In this document: piece after piece, positions 1 to 10,554 of the stretch
Position numbering within the stretch: position 1 is the stretch's first letter
Layout of the letters: the number at the start of each line of letters is the position of its first letter
Source of the DNA: Micavibrio sp. UBA5703
GTDB lineage: Bacteria > Pseudomonadota > Alphaproteobacteria > Micavibrionales > Micavibrionaceae
Length of the DNA stretch: 22,888 bases
Reading direction: 5' to 3'
Assembly: GCA_002420015.1 (NCBI GenBank)
Contig: DIHF01000064.1
Coordinates: 12,888-35,775, forward strand
The notes under the pieces: generated by a model
The model's input: the letters and a program-made list of their open reading frames with translations, nothing else
The model's database searches: none
What the model was told of the DNA's origin: nothing
Position numbers and translations under genes: made by a program

Positions 1-209
1 GGCTTTACTTCCCAGAAGTATTTGTGCCCGTCGCGGTATTCGAGGCGGAAATCCGCCGCACCGTCATCGTCATTGATATCATAATAACCCACGCCGAGGC
101 TGAGCATGTCGGTGTCGTCCATGCCGCCGCCCTCGTCCTGTGCCTGCGCCTGTGTGGTAAGTCCGCTAACCAGTAGCGCCATCGCGCCCATCAAAAATAA
201 ATTCTTCAC
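1..209 (-). CDS. PagL-like acyloxyacyl hydrolase / lipid A 3-O-deacylase, N-terminal part (cut by window edge)
   Basis: Only about the first 70 codons are visible; the rest lies outside the window. The N-terminus reads MKNLFLMGAMALLVSG and then AQAQDE, a clean signal peptide with cleavage after AQA. It is followed by a segment (LSLGVGYYDIND, then DFRLEYRDG, then WEVKP) resembling the first strands of the PagL outer-membrane barrel. PagL removes the 3-O acyl chain of lipid A in the outer membrane; the catalytic His-Ser pair is C-terminal and cannot be checked here. I prefer the GTG start at 209, because a GGGGA Shine-Dalgarno sits 5 nt upstream of it. The in-frame ATG at 215 would have the same motif abutting it. 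The gene is divergent from nuoJ. The family call rests on a short stretch. Confidence 0.6.
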   Translation of the reverse strand, partial: MKNLFLMGAMALLVSGLTTQAQAQDEGGGMDDTDMLSLGVGYYDINDDDGAADFRLEYRDGHKYFWEVK

Positions 210-238
210 AGCCATCCCCTTGCTTCTTGCGTTTAAAA

Positions 239-255
239 TTCGCGTTGCACGCGAA
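239..255. promoter_or_regulatory. Palindrome in the pagL-like/nuoJ divergent intergenic region, possible operator
   Basis: TTCGCGT-tgc-ACGCGAA is a perfect 7-bp inverted repeat with a 3-nt centre, flanked by A/T-rich sequence. It lies about 30 bp upstream of the PagL-like start and 156 bp upstream of nuoJ. The rest of this roughly 200-bp spacer shows no ORF I can support and no promoter I would defend. A repressor site is only an inference. Confidence 0.3.
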
Positions 256-410
256 AAATTCATACACGACCATTCTGCCATTTTAGTCAACAAAATCAAC
301 TCAAAAGAAAGGGTGGATTATTTCGCGCCCAAGCCTTGCGGGAATCGCCGGAAAAGATTAGAAAAGGACAACACGACCAAGGCGCAAGCCGTTCTAAACA
401 GAGACTTTTC

Positions 411-1025
411 ATGATCGTACAGGCGTTCGCCTTTTACCTTTTCGCCGGCATATTGACGCTCAGCGCCCTTATGGTCATCACGGCACGCAACCCCGTTCAT
501 TCGGTCCTGTTTCTGGTGCTGGCTTTTTTCAATGCGGCCGGGCTTTTCGTTCTGCTGGGGGCGGAATTTGTGGCGATGATTCTGGTCATCGTCTATGTCG
601 GGGCGGTGGCCGTGCTGTTCCTGTTCGTGGTGATGATGCTGGATATCAGCTTTGCCGATCTGCGCAGGGGCGCAATGCAGTATGTCCCGATCGGCCTTAT
701 CATCGGCGCTGTGCTGCTGACCGAACTGGTCATGATTTACGGCACATGGAGTTTTGCGCCGGATAAATCGAAGAATCTTGCCGCGCCGGTTGCGGCTTTC
801 GTCGGCGATACCAATACCGAAGCACTGGGGCAGGTTCTTTACACAAATTATATCTTTGCCTTCCAGACGGCGGGGCTGATCTTGTTCGTTGCCATGATTG
901 GTGCAATTGTTTTGACCCACAGGACGCGCCCCGGCGTGCGCAAGCAATCCGTTTCGGATCAGCAGGCGCGCAACCCGGCGGATGTGCTGGAAATCAGAAA
1001 AATTTCATCGGGGACGGGGGCCTGA
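411..1025 (+). CDS. nuoJ: NADH-quinone oxidoreductase subunit J
   Basis: This is a 204-residue integral membrane subunit of the proton-pumping arm of complex I. The sequence has five hydrophobic helices, including the characteristic third helix VAMILVIVYVGAVAVLFLF and a following MMLDI segment. The ORF is open further upstream (from 336), but that extension is highly charged and unlike NuoJ, so I start at the ATG at 411 (MIVQAFAF), where a membrane helix begins. The Shine-Dalgarno is weak (AGAGAC). It is the first gene of nuoJKLMN-birA-coaX, with 4 nt to nuoK. nuoI does not precede it; the upstream neighbour is on the opposite strand. Confidence 0.95.
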   Translation: MIVQAFAFYLFAGILTLSALMVITARNPVHSVLFLVLAFFNAAGLFVLLGAEFVAMILVIVYVGAVAVLFLFVVMMLDISFADLRRGAMQYVPIGLIIGAVLLTELVMIYGTWSFAPDKSKNLAAPVAAFVGDTNTEALGQVLYTNYIFAFQTAGLILFVAMIGAIVLTHRTRPGVRKQSVSDQQARNPADVLEIRKISSGTGA

Positions 1026-1029
1026 CAAG

Positions 1030-1341
1030 ATGCTGCAAATTGGATTGGCGCATTATCTGACACTGGCCGGGCTGCTGTTTACCCTTGGCATTTTCGGCGT
1101 GTTCCTCAACCGCAAGAACGTCATCGTTATTTTGATGTCGATTGAACTTATGCTTCTGGCGGTCAATATCAACTTCGTGGCGTTTTCCGCATTTCTGCAC
1201 GACCTGACCGGGCAGGTGTTCACAATGTTCATCCTGACCGTCGCCGCCGCCGAAGCCGCCATCGGCCTTGCCATTCTCGTCACCTTCTTCCGCAACAAGG
1301 GCTCGATTGCCGTGGAAGACATCTCAGCGATGAAGGGATAG
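1030..1341 (+). CDS. nuoK: NADH-quinone oxidoreductase subunit K
   Basis: This 103-residue, three-helix membrane subunit of complex I is homologous to MrpC and ND4L. The two membrane glutamates of the proton path are present at about residues 39 (SIEL) and 75 (AAAEAA), matching E36 and E72 of the E. coli protein. An open frame extends upstream to 982 inside nuoJ. The ATG at 1030 gives the normal length and begins 4 nt after the nuoJ stop, so translation is probably coupled. The length is typical. Confidence 0.95.
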   Translation: MLQIGLAHYLTLAGLLFTLGIFGVFLNRKNVIVILMSIELMLLAVNINFVAFSAFLHDLTGQVFTMFILTVAAAEAAIGLAILVTFFRNKGSIAVEDISAMKG

Positions 1342-1350
1342 GGGAACCTC

Positions 1351-3483
1351 ATGGAGCTATTCGCCGTATTTCCGCCGCTGTTTGGGTTTCTAGCCGTATC
1401 TTTTTTCGGCAAGCAGCTTGGCGACAAGGGCGCGCAGTTCGTAACCTGTGCCGGGATGATCGTTGCGGCATTCGCGGCTATTGCTTTATTTTTTGAAGTC
1501 ATCCTTATGGATGCGCCCTATACCACGGTGCTGAGCGACTGGATTTCATCGGGCGATTTTGATGTGAAATGGTCTTTGCGCATCGACCAGCTTTCGGTCG
1601 TGATGATGTGCGTGGTCAACATTGTCTCGGCCTGCGTGCATGTTTATTCGGTCGGTTATATGAGCCACGACGATCATAAGGCGCGCTTTATGTCGTATTT
1701 GAGCCTCTTTACCTTTGCCATGCTGATGCTGGTGACCGCAGACAACCTTTTGCAACTTTTCTTCGGGTGGGAGGGGGTCGGCCTTTGTTCCTATCTCCTT
1801 ATCGGCTTCTGGAACCACAAGCATTCGGCCAATGCCGCCGCCGTCAAGGCCTTCGTTGTCAACAGGGTAGGCGATTTCGGATTGGCGCTCGGGACTATGG
1901 CGGCCTTCGTTCTTTTTGGCTCGGTCGCCTTTGATACGATGTTTGAGCTTGCGCCGCAGATGACGGAGAAAAATCTGGAGTTTTTCGGCTTTGAGTTTCA
2001 TGCTTTGACGCTGGTTTGCCTCCTGCTGTTCATGGGGGCGATGGGGAAATCGGCGCAGCTTGGGCTGCATACATGGCTGCCGGACGCGATGGAAGGGCCG
2101 ACGCCCGTATCGGCGCTGATCCATGCGGCGACGATGGTTACGGCGGGCGTTTTCCTTGTGGCGCGGATGTCGCCGGTATTCGAATACGCGCCGGATGCGC
2201 TGATGGTGGTGGCGGTTGTCGGCGCGGCAACGGCCTTTGTCGCGGCAACCATCGGCATGACGCAGTTCGACATCAAGCGCGTCATTGCCTATTCGACCAT
2301 GAGCCAGCTTGGCTATATGTTTTTTGCGCTTGGCGTGTCGGCGTACGGCGCGGCGATTTTCCACCTGATGACCCATGCGTTTTTCAAGGCGCTGTTGTTC
2401 CTGGGGGCCGGATCGGTCATCCACGCCATGAGCGATGAGCAGGATATGCGCAAAATGGGTGGTATTTATAAAAAAATTCCCGTCACATACACGCTGATGT
2501 GGATCGGTTCGCTGGCACTGGCGGGGATTCCGCCGTTCGCCGGGTATTTCTCCAAGGACATCGTTCTCGAATCCGCCTGGGCCGACCACACATGGTTTGG
2601 CAATTTCGCGTATTGGGCCGGGATTGCGGCGGCCTTTATGACTGCCTTTTATAGTTGGCGCTTGATTATCATGACCTTCCACGGCAAGCCCCGCGCCGAC
2701 CAGAAAGTCATGAAACACGTCCATGAATCTCCGGCGATTATGCTTGCGCCGCTTTTTGTGCTGGCGACCGGCGCTGTGCTGGCGGGCTTTGTGTTCTACG
2801 GCGGGTTTGTTGGCGGCGGTCACCACGACACCGCCCATGAAGAGGCCGCAACGCATGAAAGCGAAGGCGAAGTGCATACCGTCGAGCAGCCACATCAGCC
2901 TGCGGCCACCGAAGAATCTCACAAGGATGAAGCGCATGGCGGCGAAACCTATGTCGTCACGCATGAGGGCGTACACAAGGAAGAGCCGCAGGAAGATAAA
3001 ACCATCGCATGGGAAAAAGAAAGCTTCTGGGGCAAGGCTTTGTTCGTAAAACCGGAAAACGATACAATCGTTGCCGCACACAGCGCGCCGTTCTGGGTCA
3101 AGAAGCTGCCGTTATTGATGGGCGCTATGGGCATCGGGCTGGGATATCTCGCCTATATGTTCTTTGCCGGCATTCCCGGCGCGACGGTCCGTACGTTCCG
3201 GCCCATCCATACGCTTTTGTTCAACAAGTGGTTTTTCGATGAAATCTATGACCGTCTGTTCGTGCGTACGGCGCTGGCCCTCGGCAGGTTCTTCTGGATC
3301 AAGGGCGACCGCAACACGATTGATCGTCTTGGACCGGACGGGGTTGCCCTGCGTACGCTCAAGACATCGGCAGCGCTCAGCCGTTTCCAAAGCGGCTATG
3401 TCTTCCAGTACGCCTTCGTGATGATGATTGCCGTGATCGGCATTCTTTCGTGGTTTGTTTTCAAGTCTGGCGGAGGGATGTAG
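1351..3483 (+). CDS. nuoL: NADH-quinone oxidoreductase subunit L
   Basis: This 710-residue distal antiporter-like subunit of complex I carries proton channel residues E141 (GWEGVG) and K233 (MGKSAQLGLHTWLPDAMEGP) and ends in the long lateral helix region. Between roughly residues 491 and 555 there is a hydrophilic stretch rich in His, Glu and Asp (HHDTAHEEAATHESEGE and onward) between the antiporter core and the C-terminal helices. This makes the protein longer than the E. coli form of about 613 residues. AGGGGAACCTC precedes the ATG. It follows nuoK by 9 nt and precedes nuoM by 6 nt. Confidence 0.96.
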   Translation: MELFAVFPPLFGFLAVSFFGKQLGDKGAQFVTCAGMIVAAFAAIALFFEVILMDAPYTTVLSDWISSGDFDVKWSLRIDQLSVVMMCVVNIVSACVHVYSVGYMSHDDHKARFMSYLSLFTFAMLMLVTADNLLQLFFGWEGVGLCSYLLIGFWNHKHSANAAAVKAFVVNRVGDFGLALGTMAAFVLFGSVAFDTMFELAPQMTEKNLEFFGFEFHALTLVCLLLFMGAMGKSAQLGLHTWLPDAMEGPTPVSALIHAATMVTAGVFLVARMSPVFEYAPDALMVVAVVGAATAFVAATIGMTQFDIKRVIAYSTMSQLGYMFFALGVSAYGAAIFHLMTHAFFKALLFLGAGSVIHAMSDEQDMRKMGGIYKKIPVTYTLMWIGSLALAGIPPFAGYFSKDIVLESAWADHTWFGNFAYWAGIAAAFMTAFYSWRLIIMTFHGKPRADQKVMKHVHESPAIMLAPLFVLATGAVLAGFVFYGGFVGGGHHDTAHEEAATHESEGEVHTVEQPHQPAATEESHKDEAHGGETYVVTHEGVHKEEPQEDKTIAWEKESFWGKALFVKPENDTIVAAHSAPFWVKKLPLLMGAMGIGLGYLAYMFFAGIPGATVRTFRPIHTLLFNKWFFDEIYDRLFVRTALALGRFFWIKGDRNTIDRLGPDGVALRTLKTSAALSRFQSGYVFQYAFVMMIAVIGILSWFVFKSGGGM

Positions 3484-3489
3484 GCGCGC

Positions 3490-5044
<1,555 letters not shown>

Positions 5045-5052
<8 letters not shown>

Positions 5053-6484
5053 TTTTAACCTGATACCTGTTCTTCCCGAGATGTTTTTGGCCATGGCGGC
5101 CATGGGGCTTTTGGTTGTTGGCGTAGCGCACGGCAACAGCTCGACGAATGTCATCAGTTGGGCCTGCGTTTCAGCGCTGGTGATTGCCGCTTGTCTGTTG
5201 TTCGGCATGAGCTGGGAGCGGCAGGTTGTGCTTAACGGCATGTTCGTCTTCGACAATTTCGCGGGGTATATGAAGCTTTTGGTCATTCTGGGACTGATCA
5301 CAGCACTGGCGATTTCGGGCCGGTATCTTGAGATACTGCGTATGAACCGCTTTGAATATCCCGTTCTTATCGTCCTTGCCGGAATCGGCATGATGTTGAT
5401 GATATCCAGCAACAACCTCCTGTCCCTGTATATGGGTCTTGAACTGCAATCCTTAAGTCTTTATGTGCTGGCGGCCTTCAACCGCAACTCCCTGCGTGCG
5501 GCGGAGGCGGGGATCAAATATTTCATTCTGGGCGCGTTGTCTTCGGGGATGCTGCTTTTTGGAACATCGCTGATTTACGGCTATACGGGTTCCATAGATT
5601 ACGGGGTTATCGGCGCAACACTATCGGGCCTGACCGCCTTGCCCTTTGGCGTTATTTTCGGCCTTGTGTTCATTCTGGCCGGGCTTGCCTTCAAGGTTTC
5701 TGCCGTTCCGTTCCACATGTGGACGCCGGATGTTTATCAGGGCGCACCGACATCTGTCACTGCGCTTTTTGCCATCGTGCCGAAGGTCGCAGCCATAGCG
5801 CTTTTGATGCGCCTCCTGTTCGAGCCTTTCGCTGCGGCGCAAGGGCAGTGGGTGCAGATTGTCTATTTTCTCTCGCTGGCATCGATGGTTGTCGGCGCGT
5901 TCGGCGCTATCGCTCAGACTAACCTCAAGCGTCTGTTTGCCTACAGCTCCATCGGCAATATGGGTTACGCCCTGATCGGCATTGTCGCCGGAACGCCGGA
6001 GGGTGCGGGGGCGGTCATCTTGTATATGCTGATTTACATGGTCATGACGGCGGGCGTTTTTGCCATCATCATCGGCATGCGCCATGACGGCATCCGGGCG
6101 AACCACATTTCCGACCTTTCGGGAATTTCGGCAACCAATCCGGTTCTGGCCTATGCCATGGCGATTTTCATGTTCTCCATGAGTGGCATTCCCCCGCTGG
6201 CCGGGTTCTTCGGCAAGCTGTTTATATTCCAGGCTGCGGTGGCCGAACAGTATTACATCCTCGCAACGCTTGGCATCCTGACTTCGGTTGTTGCGGCGTT
6301 TTATTATCTCAAAATCGTCAAGGTCATGTTCTTCGATGAATCCGTCGAGCCGTTTGAAAAGGACATTCCTTTTGCGCGGCGGGTGGTTTTGTTCGTGGCC
6401 GTGGTTTTTCTTCTGGCGTTTATCTTCAGGCCCGAAGCCATCGTGGGTAGCGCGCAAAGTGCCGCCGCATCCTTGTTCATCTGA
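5045..6484 (+). CDS. nuoN: NADH-quinone oxidoreductase subunit N
   Basis: This is the 479-residue antiporter-like subunit of the complex I membrane arm. E133 lies in LYMGLELQSLSLYVLAAF and K217 in LAFKVSAVPFHMWTPDVYQG, the conserved acid and base of the proton channel. It starts 8 bp inside nuoM. Its TGA shares one base with the birA ATG (TGATG), so complex I and biotin ligase translation appear linked. The length is usual. Confidence 0.96.
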
Positions 6485-7215
6485 TGACGATTGTCTGGCG
6501 TATTGAAACTTTCGACACACTCCCCAGCACTCAGGAAACGGTCAAAGACCGCGCTGCAAAGGGAGAGGCCGAAGGTTTTGTCGTTCAGGCGCTTGAACAG
6601 ACGGGCGGCAAGGGGCGGCATGGCCGCGAATGGGTATCACCGAAAGGAAATCTCTATCTATCTATTTTGTTAAGGCCAGATTACGAAGCAAGACGCATCG
6701 GGGAGTTTTCATTCATCGCGGCGTTAGCATTATTTGAAACCGTCCTTGAGCATGTTCAAGATCAATCGCTTGTCATGCTCAAGTGGCCTAACGATGTTTT
6801 GCTGGGTGGTAAAAAATGCGCCGGGATTTTGCTGGAAAGCGGATTGCAACCGGATGGCAAGGTCGATTGGCTTGTGGTTGGCATCGGGCTGAATGTAACT
6901 TCAGCCCCGCCGATAGGGTCAGCTTTGACCGATTACGCGCAGAACCTACTAGATATCGCGCTTATAAGGGATAAATTGCTTGCTCATATCGACACGTATA
7001 TATCGCTCTGGCAAGACAAAGGATTCAATGAAATCAGGCGGTTATGGATGTCCCGCGCCCATAAACCCGGCGCGCCCCTGCAAATAAAGCTTGGCGAAAC
7101 GCTTAAGCAGGGCTATTTCCATGCTATTGATGAGGGCGGAAACCTGCTGCTGCGGCTTGAAAACGGCGGCATTGAGACAATAACCGCCGGAGATGTTTAT
7201 GCTATTGGCGATTGA
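6484..7215 (+). CDS. birA: Biotin--[acetyl-CoA-carboxylase] ligase
   Basis: This 243-residue enzyme activates biotin with ATP and attaches it to the carboxyl carrier protein of acetyl-CoA carboxylase. The biotinyl-AMP loop GGKGRHGR is at residues 41-48. KWPNDV is at 100-105, followed by GGKKCAGILLE with the active-site lysine. The protein begins directly with the catalytic domain and lacks the N-terminal DNA-binding winged helix of E. coli BirA, so it should be a pure ligase without repressor activity. It sits between nuoN (1-base overlap) and coaX (overlap), the usual alphaproteobacterial arrangement as I recall it. Confidence 0.93.
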   Translation: MTIVWRIETFDTLPSTQETVKDRAAKGEAEGFVVQALEQTGGKGRHGREWVSPKGNLYLSILLRPDYEARRIGEFSFIAALALFETVLEHVQDQSLVMLKWPNDVLLGGKKCAGILLESGLQPDGKVDWLVVGIGLNVTSAPPIGSALTDYAQNLLDIALIRDKLLAHIDTYISLWQDKGFNEIRRLWMSRAHKPGAPLQIKLGETLKQGYFHAIDEGGNLLLRLENGGIETITAGDVYAIGD

Positions 7216-7942
7216 TATCGGGAACACGAATATCGTTTTTGCTCTGTTTGAAGGCAAGAAGATCGTTAAATCGTGGCGTGCCGTCACTGGCAGCGGCGAT
7301 TACAAAATGTCACAGGACGAAGCCGCGAAAGTAACCGATATCATCGTAAGTTCCGTTGTCCCCGCCGAGGACAACAAGTTGCGCCGTTATTGCCGTGAGA
7401 ATCTTTCCTGCGATCCTTTGTTCGTCGAGGCAAAGCATACGGGGCTGACGATCGATCTTGATAAGCCGGAAGAGATCGGAGCTGACCGCCTTGTTAATGC
7501 GGTGGCGGTTCTGCAGGAATATTCCGCGCCCGCTATCGTAATCGACTTTGGAACGGCCACGACATTCGATGTAATAACATCCAAAGGCCATTATGCAGGC
7601 GGGGCCATCGCGCCGGGTGTGAATTTGTCGCTGGAAGCGCTTGAGCGCGCGGCGGCAAAGCTGCCGGATATTGAGATTAAAAGGCCCAAAAACGTAATCG
7701 GCAAAAATACCGTAGAGGCCATGCAGTCCGGTATTTACTGGGGCTATGTCGGCTTGATCGAAGGGTTGATCGGAAAAATTACGGATGAAATGGGCGTAGA
7801 TCCTTTTATTATAGCCACGGGCGGGCTGGCTCCGCTCTTTGCACCTGCGATCCCGGCGATAAAAAAGATAGACGGCGAGTTGACATTGAAGGGCCTTCGG
7901 CGCATTCATGAGGCGCGTAAGGCAAACAGGCAGGCAGCCTAA
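7199..7942 (+). CDS. coaX: Type III pantothenate kinase
   Basis: This 247-residue ASKHA-fold kinase catalyses the first step of coenzyme A synthesis. Visible motifs are the phosphate-binding DIGNTN near the N-terminus, EIGADR, DFGTATTFD, GGAIAPG and ATGGLA, in the order expected for CoaX. Two in-frame ATGs exist (7193 and 7199). GGAG lies exactly 6 nt before the second, so I choose 7199. It overlaps the birA 3' end by 17 bp. The C-terminus is basic (IHEARKANRQAA). No terminator is visible after it; about 53 bp follow before the next ORF. Confidence 0.93.
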   Translation: MLLAIDIGNTNIVFALFEGKKIVKSWRAVTGSGDYKMSQDEAAKVTDIIVSSVVPAEDNKLRRYCRENLSCDPLFVEAKHTGLTIDLDKPEEIGADRLVNAVAVLQEYSAPAIVIDFGTATTFDVITSKGHYAGGAIAPGVNLSLEALERAAAKLPDIEIKRPKNVIGKNTVEAMQSGIYWGYVGLIEGLIGKITDEMGVDPFIIATGGLAPLFAPAIPAIKKIDGELTLKGLRRIHEARKANRQAA

Positions 7943-7995
7943 ATATAGTCAGGGCCGTAATTACCTACGATGTATGTATAGAAAGAAATTAGATT

Positions 7996-8466
7996 ATGAT
8001 TTGGACAGTTAGGGCGTTCCTGTTGTCGGCATTTTCACTCTCTTTAATGTCGCTTGGCGCATGCGCACATGCTAACCCGAAAGAATTTAGGTCAACGCAG
8101 CACCTGTACGACCATTGCAAGGAGGATTTGGCGAGTAACCATTTTGAGGGTTCTTATTGCGCTGCATACATTGAGGGATACTTGGGGGGAGGCTCGGTAT
8201 CTGGCCTATATATTTTAGGCCAAGCGAATAATCAGGAGGAGATATTAAAAAGAGCACACAATAGAAAATGCGCTGATTTGGACAGGCGCATTGCCAATGA
8301 TCAGAAGGTAATTTGGCTCGCTAAATATTTTATAGATTGGATAGAGAGCAATCAGAAGATAGTCAAAAAATTGGAGCGAGAGAGTGGTTTTATGAACAAG
8401 CCAGCTTTTGGAGCATTACACTTACTAACAGTAGATGAAAGATTTTGTGTCCAACCGTCAGAGTAA
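7996..8466 (+). CDS. Secreted Rap1a/Tai immunity-like protein
   Basis: This 156-residue protein has an N-terminal signal sequence: a hydrophobic stretch, then LGAC at residues 20-23 (a loose lipobox) and a possible signal peptidase I site after AHA at 24-26. The mature part has four cysteines (C41, C55, C92, C152), with the pattern C-x13-C-AAYIEGY near the start and ERFC near the end. This resembles the Rap1a/Tai family of periplasmic immunity proteins against type VI secretion amidase effectors. No effector or secretion gene is nearby. Its coding sequence and flanks are visibly richer in A/T than coaX and rnj on either side, and it interrupts the coaX-rnj order. Its Shine-Dalgarno is poor. 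Family assignment is by cysteine pattern only. Confidence 0.6.
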   Translation: MIWTVRAFLLSAFSLSLMSLGACAHANPKEFRSTQHLYDHCKEDLASNHFEGSYCAAYIEGYLGGGSVSGLYILGQANNQEEILKRAHNRKCADLDRRIANDQKVIWLAKYFIDWIESNQKIVKKLERESGFMNKPAFGALHLLTVDERFCVQPSE

Positions 8467-8609
8467 GAGGTGTGGCTAGGAAAGTTGATGTGTATGTTTT
8501 ACCAATCATTATCCCAATTTCTTTGGTGAGCGATTTTGGCCCCTTGGTGTCTTTGCGTCTTCCTGTAAAAAGGGATTGGGATTTGTAAATTTTTTTTGGA
8601 GTTTGTTTA

Positions 8610-10277
8610 ATGGTTTTAGAGGATAAAGGACTTTTTTTCATTCCGCTGGGCGGCAGCGAGCAGTTTGGCGTTAACCTCAACGTCTATATCTGCGACGGGC
8701 GGTTGCTAGCCGTGGATTGTGGCATGGGCTTTGCCGACGAGAATTTTCCCGGCATCGACCTGTTATTGCCGGACCCGGCATTCCTTGAGGAAAACCGCGA
8801 GGAGCTTGAAGGTCTGATTATTACCCACGCCCATGAGGATCATATCGGCGCGGTCGCCCACCTCTGGCCACGTTTTGAATGCCCTATCTATTGCACGCCC
8901 TTTACCGCCGCCGTTCTGGAGAAGAAGTTAGAGGAAGCCAAGATCAGGCACGCCGAAGTCAATATAATAGAACCTTTCGATCAGATCAAAACCGGCCCGT
9001 TTTCCGTGCAGCCCCTGCCGGTGTCGCATTCGGTCCCGGATGCCTGCGCGCTTTTGATTGAAACGCGTTATGGCCGCGTTGTGCATAGCGGCGACTGGAA
9101 CCTCGACCCCAATCCCGTCGTCGGCTACCGCAGCGAGGCAAAGACGTTCAAGGAGGCCGCGAAAAAGGGCATCCTTGCCTATATCGGGGATTCCACCAAC
9201 GCCAATGTCGATGGCCGTTCGGGGTCGGAGCGCGATGTCGAAAAGGGCCTTGCGGAAGAATTTAAAAATTGCCCCGGCCGGATTTTCGTTACGACGTTTT
9301 CCTCCAATGTCGGCCGCTTGATTTCGATTGCCCGCGCCGCGCAAAAGGCCGGGCGCAAAACCGTTGTTGTCGGGCGCTCGATGCATTCCATGATCGGCGC
9401 GGCGTATGACTGCCAGTACATGAAGAACGTGCCGGATTTCATCGCCGAGGATGATATGGACGATTACCCGGATAACAAGCTCGTTATTATTGCCACGGGA
9501 TCGCAGGGGGAGAGCAGGGCCGTCTTGCCGCGCATCGCAAGAGGCGACTTCCCCGATATCTCAACCAGAACCACCGACACCGTGATTTTCTCTGCCCGGG
9601 CGATCCCCGGCAACGAAATTAAAATCAATGAAGTGAAAAATAATTTCAGTGCGGCGGGCATAAGAGTGATAGGCCCGAAAGACACCGCCAACGTTATCCA
9701 TGTCTCCGGCCATCCGTGCCGCGAGGAAATCGTGGAGATGTATCAATGGCTGCGCCCCAAAATCGTCGTACCGGTTCACGGTGAGCACACCCAGCTACAA
9801 GCGCAGGCCGACCTTGCTCAGGCAAATCAAATACCGCAGATCGTTATGCCCAGAAACGGCTCGGTTATCAAACTTGCGCCGGGGCAGGCGGAAATCATCG
9901 ACCATATTCCGACGCAGCTTTTGGCGGTTGATCTGAAGCGCATTATTCCGGCCAACCACCTTTCCATCGTCCAACGCCGCAAGCTCCAGTACACTGGCGT
10001 TGTTCACGTCACCGTCGTTTTGGACGGGCGCGGCGAACTGGCGGCGGAGCCGAAGATCAACACCATCGGCCTGATCGATCCCGACGATATGGCCGAGGAG
10101 CAATTTATCGGCAACTTGCATGAGGAAATTATCGACATATTGGATGATATGGGCGAGGACGAAATTTCTGACGATCATTTTGTGACCGAAGAACTTCGCA
10201 TCGGCGTACGACGTTTTGTCTTCCACTTTCTGGGGATCAAGCCTGCGGCCAATATCCATGTCGTGCGCATACCCTGA
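8610..10277 (+). CDS. rnj: Ribonuclease J
   Basis: This 555-residue metallo-beta-lactamase/beta-CASP ribonuclease acts in 5'-to-3' and endonucleolytic RNA decay and rRNA maturation in the cytoplasm. The zinc-binding motif THAHEDHIG (H73, H75, D77, H78) is intact. Later motifs follow: HSGDWNLDPNPV, GDSTNAN and the beta-CASP region with VSGHPCREE and PVHGEHTQL. GGAG lies 8 nt upstream of the ATG at 8610, which settles the start. The 143-bp spacer upstream is A/T-rich and holds no clear gene. DUF1467 follows after 13 nt. Confidence 0.95.
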   Translation: MVLEDKGLFFIPLGGSEQFGVNLNVYICDGRLLAVDCGMGFADENFPGIDLLLPDPAFLEENREELEGLIITHAHEDHIGAVAHLWPRFECPIYCTPFTAAVLEKKLEEAKIRHAEVNIIEPFDQIKTGPFSVQPLPVSHSVPDACALLIETRYGRVVHSGDWNLDPNPVVGYRSEAKTFKEAAKKGILAYIGDSTNANVDGRSGSERDVEKGLAEEFKNCPGRIFVTTFSSNVGRLISIARAAQKAGRKTVVVGRSMHSMIGAAYDCQYMKNVPDFIAEDDMDDYPDNKLVIIATGSQGESRAVLPRIARGDFPDISTRTTDTVIFSARAIPGNEIKINEVKNNFSAAGIRVIGPKDTANVIHVSGHPCREEIVEMYQWLRPKIVVPVHGEHTQLQAQADLAQANQIPQIVMPRNGSVIKLAPGQAEIIDHIPTQLLAVDLKRIIPANHLSIVQRRKLQYTGVVHVTVVLDGRGELAAEPKINTIGLIDPDDMAEEQFIGNLHEEIIDILDDMGEDEISDDHFVTEELRIGVRRFVFHFLGIKPAANIHVVRIP

Positions 10278-10290
10278 CAATGATATGTAA

Positions 10291-10554
10291 ATGGACTGGT
10301 TCACAGGGATTATTGTCTTTATTTTGGTCTGGTGGGTGGCCATATTTTGCGTGCTTCCCTTTGGCTTGCAACGCGACCAGACTGGAAAGCCGGAAAAGGT
10401 ATTTATCGCTCGGACGGTATTTTTTACGACCCTGATTACCGTTGTCGTATGGTTTGCCTTGTATTTGCTGATAGATTCAGATTTGATAAGCTTCCGGCAA
10501 ATGGCCGCCGCCCAATCGGGAAAAGAGCCGCAAAAGGAGAGTATGCTACCATGA
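10291..10554 (+). CDS. DUF1467 family small membrane protein
   Basis: This 87-residue protein of unknown function has two predicted membrane helices (residues 5-27 and about 40-62) separated by a short basic loop with PFGLQRDQTGKPEK, a pattern typical of DUF1467. In many alphaproteobacteria this family follows rnj, which supports the call. The Shine-Dalgarno is weak. Its TGA overlaps the ATG of the next gene (ATGA), so the two are probably translated together. Confidence 0.8.
   Translation: MDWFTGIIVFILVWWVAIFCVLPFGLQRDQTGKPEKVFIARTVFFTTLITVVVWFALYLLIDSDLISFRQMAAAQSGKEPQKESMLP

Noticed and set aside
336..410. N-terminal extension of nuoJ
   Set aside because: Highly charged, unlike any NuoJ N-terminus; the ATG at 411 begins a membrane helix.
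1546..3081. 511-residue open frame on the minus strand
   Set aside because: It lies wholly opposite nuoL, and its translation is low-complexity R/H/Q-rich, typical of the antisense of a membrane protein gene.
8540..8580. Possible decayed half of a hairpin repeat (CCCTTGGTGTCTTTGCG) before rnj
   Set aside because: Resembles one arm of the repeat at 20649-20724, but no partner arm is present and the match is too loose to claim.
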